DNA of 64,000 nucleotides from Hoplostethus atlanticus. Its lineage: Eukaryota; Chordata; Actinopteri; Trachichthyiformes; Trachichthyidae. The stretch covers positions 3,395,001 through 3,459,000 of the forward strand of contig JAXDDX010000003.1 of the NCBI GenBank assembly GCA_034670405.1, given 5' to 3'. The first letter of the stretch is position 1. Each line of letters begins with the position of its first letter. Below, piece after piece: positions 12,551 to 46,863 of the stretch. Both the position numbers and the translations under genes were made by a program. The notes below the pieces were generated by a model, which had not been told where the DNA came from, searched no databases, and saw nothing but the letters and a program-made list of their open reading frames with translations.

Positions 12551-12798
12551 CGCGAGAAAATATATACAATTAGATAATCAGATAAATTATCCCTCTTAAA
12601 TGTATTTCTTATATGTTTTAAGAGAGTTAACAAGTTATATCGTCACGTAAGTGTTACGGGGCAATCTCCTCTGTTAGTTGACGCTTTTCTTTGTTTCCAT
12701 GGTAACGTCGGGACGTCGCCTCGACTCGGCCGGATATTGTTTCCTGTTCCGCGTCGGAACGTTTTCACTGTTACACTCACTGCTGTCAGTGAACCGTC
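12551..12798. promoter_or_regulatory. Bidirectional dnaaf1/mrpl44 promoter
   Basis: Only 248 bp separate the two start codons, which diverge. The segment is GC/CpG-rich (CGTCGGGACGTCGCC, CTCGGCCGG) and contains a perfect X-box (separate entry). A shared promoter is inferred from spacing. Confidence 0.75.
12693..12706. promoter_or_regulatory. RFX X-box (palindromic)
   Basis: GTTTCCATGGTAAC fits the RFX consensus GTNRCC-N(0-3)-RGYAAC apart from the fourth base, with a 2-nt spacer, and is a near-perfect inverted repeat. It lies about 145 bp before the dnaaf1 ATG and 93 bp before that of mrpl44. RFX2/RFX3 are known activators of motile-cilium genes. Confidence 0.8.
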
Positions 12799-14498
12799 AT
12801 GGCGTCCGGATACATCATTAATCGCGGTGCGCTAACTTTAGGAATTCACTGTCAACGTGTCTGTAGAAATATCTCATTCACACAGATTAGAGAGAAGAAA
12901 CGATGGATGAGGGCATATACATTCCTCATGGCAAGGAAGTTAAAGATTGAAGGACCTCCACCACCGAAGCCACGGTAATGCTAGCTAGCTAACACACGAG
13001 AGTTAGAGAGCAACTCAAGGCCATTAACGTTAGTGATCTGTCTGGTGGGAGACATAGCATTGTTGTGCACTGGGGTGAATTTGGGCAGAACCGTTAACTT
13101 GCTCCTAACACTATCACTAGCTGGTTAGTTAAAACGGTCACTTGGGAAAATGAACAGTTCAAGTGTGTGTTAATTCACCCTAACTTGGTCGCTAGGCCTG
13201 TTCGAGTAAACATCCAACACATTTCCAGTGCAAACCAAATCTGTTATTTGGAATAATGCCATGTTCTGCTGTTTTCCAGCTCCCAAAAGCCTAACTGGGA
13301 TTACCATGCAGAGGTCCAGGCTTTCACCAGCCGTCTTCATGAGAACATCACCTTGGAGCTGCTGAAAACTGCCTTTGTCAGTCCCTGTTACCTGCAGGCA
13401 GAGCAAGACAGGAGACTGGGGTTAGGCATGGACTCTCAGACTACAGCTCTTGTCCTGAGAGATAATACTCAGCTGAGTACGCATGGCGTGGCTTTCACCA
13501 GGAGCTTCCTGACTGACTGGTGCAGGGCCAGCTTCCCAAGCCTTCCCAACGAGGGTGTAGCCGCTATTGTAGGGCACCTCACCAGTTCAGACGTTGTGTG
13601 CCATGTAGCAAAGAACCTTGGCATTGAAGATCTAACCATGAGTGCCGAGTTTCCCGTCCCCGATGATGTGCTCCATTCAACATTCATGGCTGTGATTGGA
13701 GCGCTACAGGAGAGCAGTGGTGCAGAGCGAGCAGGATTTTTCCTCAGGGTAAGAGAATTACTGCAATTACTTACTCAGTATTTTAATATTGCTGGTGTCT
13801 GGCATGCTGGCACCTATTTGACTAGCAGGTATGAAATTGGCTAAAGGTTTATCAGGAGGAAGCTGTAATCCTTGCTTGTGTGATTACCACCTGTAATGGA
13901 ATCTGATTGATGACTCTCCTGTCTCCTAACACACTCTTTCCTCCCACTCCCTCCTTCTTCTTCTTCTTCTTCTTAGGATTTCCTAGTCACTCAGCTGATA
14001 GGTAAGGACCTGTTTGATATGTGGACAGTGGTCGACCCCATGGGGCTACTGATGGAGGAGCTTACTCAGCGGAACCTTCCTCCTCCAGAGCCCCGCCTCA
14101 TCAGGTCAGCTGGGGCCAGCACCGTTCTCCCACTGTACTTTGTTGGCCTGTACAGGTATGTAAAACATGCACCATTTGGTAGATGCCTTTGAGATGTTTG
14201 ACAAAATGGAAAATAACACATGGCCTGTTTGACCAGTGCAAATCATTCATGATAAACTTGAGTGTTTGTCTTTGTGTGTATGTGTGCCTGTTTGTCTGTC
14301 TGCCTCTCTCTGTGTGTGTGTGGGTTCAGCGATAAGAAGCTTCTGGCTCAGGGCCCGGGAGAGACGGTTCTGGCTGCGGAGGAAGAGGCAACTCGCGTGG
14401 CCCTGCGTAAACTCTACGGCTTCACTGAGAACCGCAGACCCTCTGACTTTTCCCCCCAACAGCAGCCTCAGCACCTTCAGTCTATCAGCAGCAATTAA
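12799..14498 (+). CDS. mrpl44: Mitochondrial large ribosomal subunit protein mL44
   Basis: mL44 is an RNase III-like protein of the mitochondrial 39S subunit. Exons 12799-12974, 13280-13748, 13977-14155 and 14330-14498 keep phase and encode 330 residues. Visible: a basic mitochondrial targeting leader ([20 protein letters not shown]), the conserved [26 protein letters not shown], an RNase III-like region ([32 protein letters not shown]), the joining block [15 protein letters not shown], and a double-stranded-RNA-binding-type end ([43 protein letters not shown]). Close to human MRPL44 in length. AATAAA occurs at 14647-14652 and 14818-14823. The acceptor of exon 3 is preceded by a (TTC)n run. 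Head-to-head with dnaaf1. Confidence 0.97.
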
Positions 14499-15846
14499 TG
14501 AACAGAGAACAGAGACCTCCTGTCCAGCAGCAAAGTACCAATTGAACAGGGCGGGGGCTGGCAATCTCCCTTTGTCCAACTATACTGGTTGGGCTTGATT
14601 CAGTGATCTTAGGCTCAGAAGGAGGAGACAAAAGCCTCATTGTCCAAATAAAAACTATCCATTTTTTCCACTGGTCCTGTAGCTTACTCTGACTCACTAC
14701 TCATAGGCTCACTGTTTCATTGAAAAATACCCCTGGGAAATGTTCTCTGCTCTTCCTTGTAAATAGTAGTATTGCCATTTGGCTGGATAGGTATTGTGTA
14801 TTATTTTGTTGATTTATAATAAAGAATTCATACATGTACATCATGAATATTTAGTCCTGTGTGCCTCTTTGTATCATGGCCATTTTCTTCATCATTAAAT
14901 AATCTTATTTTCTAAAGTGTACTCTTGACTGCTTAGTATTGAATGTGTTTCACTCTTCGTCACAGCCAAACCATGCCTTGGAATGGGAATGCTTCAAGAC
15001 AGTTTGAGCTGAGGTTATTGTAATTTCTGTGTATTTACTGGTTTGAATTGCAACATTCAGATTACTATTTGACTGTTTTCATAATGTGTAATTGTTTATT
15101 AATGTCACTCATTCCTTCATTTGCAGCAAACTGAGTATATTTAGAGTTGTTTATTGAACTTATTTGGGGTAATTGATAGTTGGACGTGCACTGATTGTTG
15201 AATACTAATACTAGTCATGCTAAAATCATACTATCAAGTTTCTTCCATAAATCTCAATGAGAAAGCATTGAGATCACTGATGAATGGCATTCAAATCCAG
15301 TCTCTGGGGTATTCATTCATTAATTTTCTCTACCCACTTACTGGAAAAACACCACCCTCCTGCAACCGATTAAAAATGTTTTTAGTGGTGTTTCCTTGAA
15401 TGGGGTAATTGGACAGGGAAAAAATTACTGATCAGTGTGCACTGGATATTTGCCCAAATAGTGATAGAAGAGTGATTAAAAAATGTTGTGCAAGTAATAT
15501 TAATATTAATATTACGCATAACATTAGAAATATAACACCACCCTTTCTACAACCCTTGGACCCCTAATTATTTTTAACTGATATGAAGTACCGCTGCAGT
15601 GATAATGCGAAATCGCTAGGGGGTGCTGGTTTGCCGACGGAAGACTAGTGGCAGAGTCCGACCCGCCTCTCTTGACTACAATCAAAGATTATCTTTAACC
15701 ATCAAGAGAATTCACATGCTTTTCCAGCCTACGGAAGCCGTTGTCCGCTAGAACGGAAATATTCTTAGACGCGTACATAGCATCAAAGCTATATAATCCA
15801 CAGAACAATTCATTTATACATAAATAGTCATGAAAATGCATAACTG
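14499..15846. other. mrpl44 3'UTR and intergenic gap
   Basis: Two AATAAA signals (14647, 14818) mark the probable end of mrpl44. The rest is AT-rich intergenic sequence without a convincing reading frame, leading into the agfg1 upstream region. Confidence 0.55.
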
Positions 15847-16150
15847 ACATTAGACATCGCCATACTGCGCATTCACGAAAACAGGAACAGCCGCTAAACA
15901 TTTTTGGGCCTGTTAGTGTCTTAGTGGAACACAACTCCAATAATAAGACTTTGCTAAACCCTTAACATTATGCTGTTTAGCTAGAAAAAAGCCGCCTCTC
16001 ACAGAAAAAAAAACATTGGCCCGAATATAAGATCCTCATTACTCCCAACCAAAAGAAGCGGTCCAGTCTGCATACCGGAATTTAAGCGAAGACGGAAGTA
16101 GACGGAAGTAGGCAGAAGTAAGCCTCTCGATTCGTCCGTGAACGTCAACG
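15847..16150 (+). promoter_or_regulatory. Candidate agfg1 promoter with repeated ETS sites
   Basis: Around 16085-16125 there are three closely spaced GGAAGT/GAAGT units (ACGGAAGTAGACGGAAGTA then GCAGAAGTAA), the ETS/GABP core. The interval is homologous to 3690-3985 upstream of mff. The 5'UTR of agfg1 follows and the ATG is at 16337 in a CATGGCGGCG context. Confidence 0.55.
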
Positions 16151-16336
16151 TCCCGATACAACGCCTCAAGCTCCTTGTTCGTGGAGACTCGAGGCCGCCC
16201 TGACAGCAGAACCACCTACCTACTCCCTCGGTCTGAACGGATCGGTAACCGTCATCCAGCAAGATCTTTTGTTTTCATCGTTGCTGACCCCCTAGTCTTC
16301 CCTGATTTTATTTTAGTCCCCCGTGTGTCTCTTACC

Positions 16337-38469
<22,133 letters not shown>

Positions 38470-39220
38470 CCCTCCATCCAATCAGCACCACTACAGGGTC
38501 AACAACTGGCGCGCTTGCACCTCTTGCACTGTTTTGTTTCCACAAGTAGCTTTAAAAACACAATGTTTGTAAGAATTTGTATTTTCTATATTGCAATTTG
38601 ACTCAAATGCAACAAGATGAAAGACATGCTGAATAGTGTCCATGGCAACAAAATAAAAAGTGATGTGTGTGTGCAGAGAGAGAGGTTGATCCCCTCTTCT
38701 CCTCTATTTAACCTGTGAACTGGCCTGGCCTCTACTGAGCCACAATGTATATTCAAACTGGCTGACAACTAAGTTATTGCATATGTCCCATTCATTATGC
38801 TGCAATTCTGTACATATTTTTACTGTGAGGAAATTAGCTCTTTGTGCATATCAGTATTTGTATCTAACACACACAAGGTTTAAGACAGAACTGTTACTTG
38901 GAAGAGCTGATGGGTACTGCCAGTTACTGTATTTGTAAAGAACCAAACAGTTTATTTGTGCAGTATTGTTTTAGGTGAGCTGTTTTTACTGAAGAGTGAA
39001 TGCATATTCTGTTCGTGAGAGATGAAATAACAGAGGAGTGCTGCATCAGGGAACGACGGGGGAAACGTTTCTCTGCCATCCCCTGCCCTGCTGATGGTGG
39101 GGGCAGGTTCAAGATGCTTCTTAGGCTCATGGTCAACCAGGCCCACGTGGCTAACCAGAATGTCTGATGAACTGAAGACCACTTACATCGGGTGTTAAAG
39201 AATTTTAAGTTAATGTGTAA

Positions 39221-39264
<44 letters not shown>

Positions 39265-39409
39265 TAATTTTAACTAAGAAAAAATTACCAAACCATTCAT
39301 TTAAATCGATCACGCTTTTTGCTTTTACACTGGAATGTGGCCAGTTGGACACAACAGACCTAAAGCACCAGTGATGGTTAAATATTTGTCAGCGGAGAAT
39401 TCCTTGTAT
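38470..39409. other. agfg1 3'UTR and slc19a3 (copy 1) 3'UTR, tail to tail
   Basis: AATAAA on the plus strand at 38652-38657 serves agfg1; TTTATT at 38950-38955 is AATAAA on the minus strand for slc19a3 copy 1. An (AT)n tract lies at about 39221-39259. No other gene seen. Confidence 0.6.
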
Positions 39410-42400
39410 TCAGAGTCTGTGTTCAAGGCAGGCGCCTGGGTCCGGCAAACTTGGGTGTTCGTCTGGAGGAGTTGACTCTTTGCTTTTCCGTACTCTCCAT
39501 ATGGTGAATACTCCCCGCAGTGAAAATATAATGGCGATGACTGAGAAGTAGCTGGCATATATGGTGAACTGCAAAAGAGGATGTATATAAGTGATGAGCT
39601 GACCTCCAGAAGACCTGTTGGCCATTTCCTGAGCAACCAACTCACCTGAGGGATGATGGGCAAGCCGAGCCCTCCGCTGTCAACCACAATGGAGGTGATG
39701 ATCGTCTGTAGGACCAAAGCTCCAAAGTTGTTCATCCCAAAGACCAGTGCATATCTTTCCATTGACAGGTCAGCTGCAATTTGGTACCTAAGAGAAGTGT
39801 TGAGTTGTTTTGTTTGTTTTTTTCAAGGTGAGGAAGGGAGGGATGTAATCATGAAGTGCTGTTCTGTAATTTCAAACACTTAAAATTTGTTTGATTTACA
39901 CTTATGACCCCTAAATTTGGCCTGCAATAAAAATATCAGGTCTGGATCATAAATGGTAAAATGTTTGTATTTGTAAATGTAGTCTTTTATATCGCATATG
40001 AAACTTACATGGCTATTGTAATCAGCAGCATGTACAGGCACTTGAAGATGACGTAGCCAGTGTAGCAGACCCAGATGTTGGCTGTGAAGGTAATGAGGAA
40101 GAGTGCTGCTGCCCCCAGCCCAGAGAACCCACCCAGGGCCAACTCTCCCCACTGTTGCCAGTTCACCTGAGTGAAGCCTATACCATAGGCTGTCGCTGCA
40201 CCTGCAAACCACACAGTTTTAGACTTTTTCAGTCATTTGAATTATCAGTTAGAAAATGGGCTAATGTTTTGGTAGGCATCATTTCCTCTTAGTGGTTTAG
40301 TGTATTTTCAATGTCGGGACAGAATAATGTGACAATGTGAAGACAATATTTGCACATCAGAAATATAGCCCAAATTACTTCAACTACTTCAGTTAGCGAA
40401 AACATTCTTTTTTTTTCACTTTTGTAAAAGTAAACATAATCCCAATTTTATGGGGGACAGCCCTTCCTAGTCCTATTTGATGTTATTTACCGAACAGGTT
40501 GGACACAGCCTCCACTCCTCCGTTGTAGACGCTGAAGTTCTGGGAAGGCTGCACATGTTCCCACAGCACCTGCAGGATGTATTTTAGATATCTTAGGTGT
40601 TTTAGATTCTCCTGATTGTCTCCCCTTGTTATTTCCTGCTGCTTTATGTGGGCCTGAACGTATTGAATATCTGATAATAAGAGCAACCTTTGACCACAAC
40701 TTGACTTTAGAAGCAATTTAATCTGAGATCAGCCCTCCTACGTCTAATATTTGTCTAAATATAATGCACAGAGGCCCTGATCACTTTATTTGTACAAAGA
40801 GAGTGGAAAAACATGCTAAGCTTAAAGCTGCACTAGGGCAACTTCTTTGGGGAACACACTTTGGGCCCCAAATGGCAGCAGGAGATGAGCACTTTTTTTA
40901 TTTTATTTTGAAGGATTGAAGTTTGAAGTTGGAGGATGTCAATAGCCACAAATTTTGAAAGGTGATATCTGTAACTAAATGCATTCTTAGTGACTGATGG
41001 AGGTGATAAAGTGGTTCAGCCATCGTCGGTGAATCTGCCTTTCTCTGCCTCTTTTGGAGACACTTTTGGATTGGTCATTTCCTGTGTGTGGGTGTGGAGT
41101 AGATTTCCTGTCAGAGGCTATACCATACATCAGAATTTAGGTAAATCAGACGAATCTACGGTGTAGATTAGAGGAGATGCTACACTCTTCTCTGCTGCGG
41201 TCCTACTTGATTGTGACTGAAAAGACAGGTTGATCTTGACAGGGAAATCTTGTCTAGGTTTAATTCTAGCTTTTTTTGTTTATGTTGCCCCCATGACTGA
41301 CCTGTACATAGTTGACAGTCTGGTTGTAGCCACAGGTGGCCAGTGCCCACCACACTGACCAATAGAGCAGCTGTCGGGAGGAATAGCACTGGAGGAAGTC
41401 CCTCCACAGCCGGAGGAGAACCTGGCCACAGCTCTCTGCACCCACAGACTCCTCAGGGTCCTCAGCCATGGGCCCCTCCCCTTTCCTCCCTGTTCCTGCT
41501 CCCTCACATGTTCCTCCTCTTTCCTCTGCCTTTTCATTTATTCCTCCCATTTCTTCCAGGGATGTCTTTGATCTGTTTTTTTGGTCTGTTGCGTCAGCAC
41601 CCCCATCTACTTGCTTCCTTGTGCCCTCTGTTGCCTTTGTCTGTTCATCTGTACGTGTGCGGTGGAAGAACATGCTCCGCCGTGGCATTGGCAGGAGGCA
41701 GGAAGTGAGGAGAGCGATGGAGGTGAGGACCAGAGTAAATACCAGGATGTAGTAATAGGACATGAGGTTGAAGCTGACCAGCAGCTGGCCCAGCACAGAG
41801 CCCACTGTGTACCCCAGGAGCTGCACACTGCGGCAGTAAGAAGTGGCCTGGTGTCACAGGGTGACGTGTGTGTGTGTGTGTGTGTGCCTGCCTGCCTGCT
41901 GAGCTGATTGACGGACACACCTCCCTCCGTAATTTCAGCGTGTGGGTAATTAGGTCACAGGTGTTGGTGGTTTGGGTTTTCCCTGCCCTTTTATTTAAGC
42001 AGCAGCAGAGGGGCAGGCTGGAAGGAACGGTGAGCAAGCAACGATCGGGAAACGCTGTTGGAGGAGCACTGGTCGGACGGCTGTCACAGTCGAGAGGGCA
42101 TCTTGTCCAAAGTTCCCGGGAGCAGCGCGAGAGAAGTGTTCCTGACCGGGGACGTGCACAGCCACTGTCAGAGCCACTGCCGGGACCGAAGGAGCTGCTG
42201 CTACGCAGAGGACCGGGTCGTCATCACGCCCGAGGAGGCTACAGATACGCACGGTGCGTGAGGGGGAAGTCTTTGATGAAAGTGGAGGGGTGGGGACGCG
42301 TTCCACCCTTCCTCTAGATAAGTACCCCTCCTGATCGATAGCCGATTCTCATAAAAAATACACTGGAGAAGGCGTCACCTAGTTGGCGTTGTTAATGCTG

Positions 42401-44247
42401 CTGTTGAATGATTTTTATACAATTATCCTGTTAAATAATTATAACGTTGGCATCCCGCCAGCAGTCATTCTATATGGACAAACTTCAGTAATGTTGGACT
42501 GGGCTTTATTATTTCATTTGAGTTGAAGTGGATTCATTTGGAAGTGGATTCATTTGAATTAATTTGGTGTTCCCTGTGTTGGACTTTTAGTTTGCTGTGT
42601 TTATATGTTGATTTATATTATATTTTTGATTTCTTTTCCATCCAAAACTTATTGTTGTTTTTGTTCTAAAATAAGTTATTACAACTAAAGACTGCTAGGT
42701 AGGTTACCCTGACGGATATCTTGTGTCTTCTCAAGCGACTGGCAGCCAGCTGAACTGGGACCTGCTGTCCAAGGACTTACCTGTTCTTACCATTTGGAAA
42801 CCAGACTGTTGAACTCTTTTAGATTGATCCTCCGGAGTATCCCTTTATCCATTGATTTTAGAACTATTGTAATAAAGAAGTGTTTTATATATTTAATTCT
42901 TGTCTGGTCGTGTTGTTCAGTGTAGCTGCTCCCCAACAGAAAGGAAAAAGTGTGGTTTTACACAGTCACTCCACCCGGTGACACTTACGGTACTTCTCCA
43001 GATCTACCACGCTGTAATAAATAAAATCTATGAATATATGCCACTTGTTGCACACTATTAGTGCAAAATGTAACACAATACCATGACAGTTTTCAGTAAG
43101 GACGGCCTCACTTTAGTGTTTGGGGAGTTGTTAAGCTACAAGTATTTGAACTCTAAACTACATACATTTTTGGTATTGTAATTTCATTGAAACTACCAGT
43201 TTAAAGGGGAATTAAACCTGGGCTCTATTTGTACAAATTCATCATTTATACCGCAAAATCGGTACAAAAAGTTTTGCCAAACAACACTCTGTGGTGTTGT
43301 TCTCGACCAAGAATTATAACATAAACATTTGTTAAAGTTGTAATTAATTGAATACACATTCAGAGTAGTTTCCCCTCCCCAGTGGGATCCAAAGCCTGAC
43401 CCCTGGCAGTACTAGTGTGTTGCTCTACCCGCTGTGCTACATGACCTGTAGATGTAGGAGAAGTAGGCCACCTCGCTGGCCGTCACCACGCCGTAGAAGA
43501 ACTGCATGGCCTGCATGGCTGCCACGCTTTGCATCCAGAGCAGCATTGCTGTGGTGATGAAGAGGTTGACACACTGGAACACCACCACAGGCTTGTAGCG
43601 CAGCCAGTCAGTGAGCAGAAACACTGGCACTAGCACACAGAGGTAGGAGTACGTCCACACCGGGAAAATCTCATTGTTTACCTGAAATCAAGGAAACGCT
43701 AGTATATAGACATCGGATCTGAATTAGACATAGACATAGATCCTTTGCGTGTAGGACAAACAGTATTGCTTGGTAACAATAAATCAGAAGGTTTTATCAC
43801 TTTTATCGCTCAGGTAATAAAGTGATTTTCTTTTTTTGCTTTGATTAATTGGGCTTATTTTATAAGTTTGCTTATTGTTAAAAAAAAAAAAAAGGATACA
43901 GAAAACTTCCATTGCCATTTGGTTTAATCAGTGGACAAAATGTATTTGTACATTCAACATTTTTTGGTGACTTGTGTCAATGCTGCAAAACTAACAAGGG
44001 AAACTAAAATACAGTCAGACAGTCGACAGTCAACAGTCAGAACCTTAATTCTATACATGGTTTGCTAAAGTAATAGGAAAATCTGTCTTTGCTTTTATAC
44101 CTGTTGTGTTGTCAGGTTCTTGTCCGGTCCTGTCAGGAACGGGATTAGGAAGGGCTCCAGGGGTTTAACTGTGCTGAAGAAGCCATAGATGCACAGCAGA
44201 GTAGTGGGATACCCCCAGCCCGCCTTCCACTTCCTCACTGCCTCCAT
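39410..44247 (-). CDS. slc19a3: Thiamine transporter 2-like, tandem copy 1
   Basis: SLC19 carriers are 12-helix plasma-membrane transporters of the MFS fold; SLC19A3 takes up thiamine. Exons in gene order: 44247-44101, 43681-43446, 43011-42989 (or to 42975), 41847-41302, 40569-40491, 40201-40009, 39787-39646, 39568-39410, giving about 512 residues. Markers: [20 protein letters not shown] and [16 protein letters not shown] (helix 1), [113 protein letters not shown]. The central loop is long and hydrophilic (about 80 residues). The intron between exons 3 and 4 is a 1.13-kb element; the strong donor there (GTAAGT at 42988) breaks the phase by two bases, whereas a GTGGAG donor 14 bases on keeps it. 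slc19a2 is less likely given neighbours agfg1 and daw1. Confidence 0.88.
41851..42984. mobile_element. 1.13-kb element with inverted terminal repeats occupying an slc19a3 intron; class unresolved (solo-LTR-like or DNA element)
   Basis: The outer 13 bases are GTGTCACAGGGTG and, inverted from the other end, GTGTCACCGGGTG. Read as TG...CA ends (41852-42983) it could be a solitary LTR fossil. On the plus strand it has a TATA-like TTATTTAAG at 41991, a 67-codon frame (42058-42261) and AATAAA at 42871-42876, consistent with LTR-type signals but also with a DNA element. A GT-rich run follows the left repeat. No matching target duplication is apparent. It looks moderately old and carries no transposase or viral protein gene. 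Confidence 0.55.
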
Positions 44248-44675
44248 CTTCACACAGCCACTGACAATAGTATCGCCTGCCTCTGAGCTGCTGAAGCTCT
44301 TTTACTCCGTCTTGGTTGTTCTGTCTGTCTCGGGTTTGTGGGAAACACCTGAGTTTGTCTGTAAATGTTGAGCTTGGTTTGTCAATGAACAACCGGCTCA
44401 AAGGGCACAACAACCTAGGTCACGTTCACCTGAGATACATGTGTCATAAATAACACATGAGGCAGATAGAGGAATTTCACAGGACTTTAACGTGCCTTCT
44501 TAATCAGTTGAAGACTCCAGTTTTATTATTTCATTTGAACTTTGCCATTGCATTTTTAGGCAGTAAAGATGGGCAATTTTGCAGGCATTTATGAGCAGTA
44601 TTGTACAGTATTGTAGTATTGTACTGCTGACATCACTTTTCAGTATCAGTAAGACTAACAGTTTGTTAACGCTGG
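44248..44675 (-). promoter_or_regulatory. Spacer between tandem slc19a3 genes
   Basis: Only 428 bp separate the copy 2 stop from the copy 1 start. TTTATT at 44522-44527 gives an AATAAA for copy 2 on the minus strand, so the copy 1 promoter must lie within roughly 250 bp or overlap the copy 2 3'UTR. Confidence 0.5.
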
Positions 44676-46829
44676 TCAGAAGTGGTGAGCAGAGATCACC
44701 TCCACGCCGGGCTCGTGCTCTCGGTCCTTGGCCTCTGTCTGCTCGGGGTAGCAACGATGCACACAGACTGTGTACATCCCTCGAATCAGGAAGAGCACCG
44801 AAATGGCGGCATAGTAGCTGCCATAGATGATGAACTGCAAAGAGAGAGCCTTCTGTCACCCTCTGTAACTGCAGTATGATTTAGATTATGTTGATCAGTC
44901 TACATCAGACGTGTCCACATGCAAAAGTAACTGTCCACCACCAGGTGTCACTCTTTGTCCTTGTGCTTCGATGTTGGTAGTCCATACTGCTTATATTTTT
45001 GCAGCTAAGTGAGCATTTTAGTGTTGAATCTCAGTGACATGCCATTAAAACAATACATTTATAGAATGTTAGTGCTGGGTGAAAAAACAAATAATAATAA
45101 TTTTCATCTTCAAGCTCGAAACGTACCGAGTGTGCAATGTTACATACAAGTAAATCAAACCTCCCACTCAGAGTTTCCCATCAAAGCTCATTGTTGGATT
45201 CTACATGAATATGCTGATAGTTTTTTGTGTACATCCTCTGGATCACTAGAAAGCACTACTCAGTATTACATACCTGTGTCACAATGTCCAGTCCTAGTGC
45301 AGTTTCATCAACAACAATGGCTGTTAAAACGGTCTGCAGTAAAAGTGCCGCAAAAGTGTTGATTCCAAATGTCAAAGCGTAGCATTCCATGGAGAGATTG
45401 GATGCGATCTGAAATCTAAAAAGGGCAAACGACATATCATTTTTGAGACACATTTTTAGTCACCTTGTTCCAAATACTCATTCATGTGAACTGGACCCTC
45501 TGCAAGTGTCTTAGATTCTTATTAGCGATCTGAAACCAGCTTACGTCCTTTATCAGCAGCTTGTTATACAGATCACTGCAGGGTCTTCCAAACAACGGGG
45601 GACATGGTGGGACAGCAGTGCATCTTATTACATTCTTCATGCACTGCTGTTCCTCCGCCCATAGGAACTGTCTGGAAGATCCTGCAGTACCAATGCAGAA
45701 TGATAGATTCAGGTTGGGGGTCTTCAACAGTGCCCACTGCTGTATGGCTGCTGGCCAAACTTACGTTGTAATGGTGATTAGGAGCATGTAGGAGGCTTTG
45801 AATATCACATAGCCCGCATAGCACGCCCAGATGCTGCCGGTGAGCCCCATCAGAAACACGGCACCCGCTCCCACAGCTGAGAACAATCCTAGAGCCAGCT
45901 CCCCCCACACGGCCCAGGCCACCTTGACGTGACCTACAGAGAAGGCCGCTACGGCACCTGGCCCGGGGAAGGGGCAAACGCAGCGATTAACCTGTTGTTC
46001 AGGGTGGACAACACCTCGAGTGTGCCAGTGCATCCTTATTGTCTTCCCAGGGACAAATTGTGTTTCTACAATCAGAGTGGAGGACGTGGCTGCTCTTTGA
46101 TTTTTTGCTCCTCTCCACAGCCCCTGTTTATCACGGTGAACCACTTTCACCCCTCTGTTAGAACCCAGCTACCAGAAACAATCAGAGAAACCATTACCCT
46201 CCAACTCTATCTCCTTAATTGAATCAATTACTCCTCTCCTTCTCATGCTGAGCCGGCTTGGACCTAAGCCAACAGGACCATGGTACTACTATTCCCTTTC
46301 CCAATCAAGCATTATCCATTATCCATTCCCTTTCCCCCCGAGCATTATCCATTCAATCAGTTATTATCCCCATATAAACAGGATTGGGGCGGGGCTGTTT
46401 TCTTGTAATTGCAGATTTTTACAGGTCTATCTGTAAATCATTTTATCTAGGTGCTATCTCCTCCTCTGTGTCACTCAGGCTCCTGAAGCCTTCTGTGAAT
46501 CCTCTGTTGAGATTACCATCTCTGAAAGAGACTGTTGCTCTCTGTTACTGAGCGTTCTTCTGTGCACATTGGTATTCTGATGTTATTTGGAACACTCAAG
46601 TCTTCAGTTGGCTTGTCTAAATACCACATCCTGTTTGTGATAACCCAGATAGGCTTGCATCCCAGTTATGAAAGCCCTGGTTTTTGTGGTCTGTGGAATT
46701 CCTGTTTCCGTGGTGATATTTCTGCAATATTCTATTTATTTATGTATACAGTGACATGAACAGGATATGCGGATGTATCTCAAATATAACCTTAACCTTA
46801 GGGATATGAGGCCACATCAGAAAACAGAA

Positions 46830-46863
<34 letters not shown>

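Noticed and set aside
39221-39259. (AT)n tract as a replication or scaffold element
   Set aside because: Simple repeat in a 3' region with no supporting signal.
41343-41752. 121-aa and 94-aa plus-strand frames opposite slc19a3 copy 1 exon 4
   Set aside because: Antisense shadow of a long conserved exon whose minus-strand product is a clear transporter segment.
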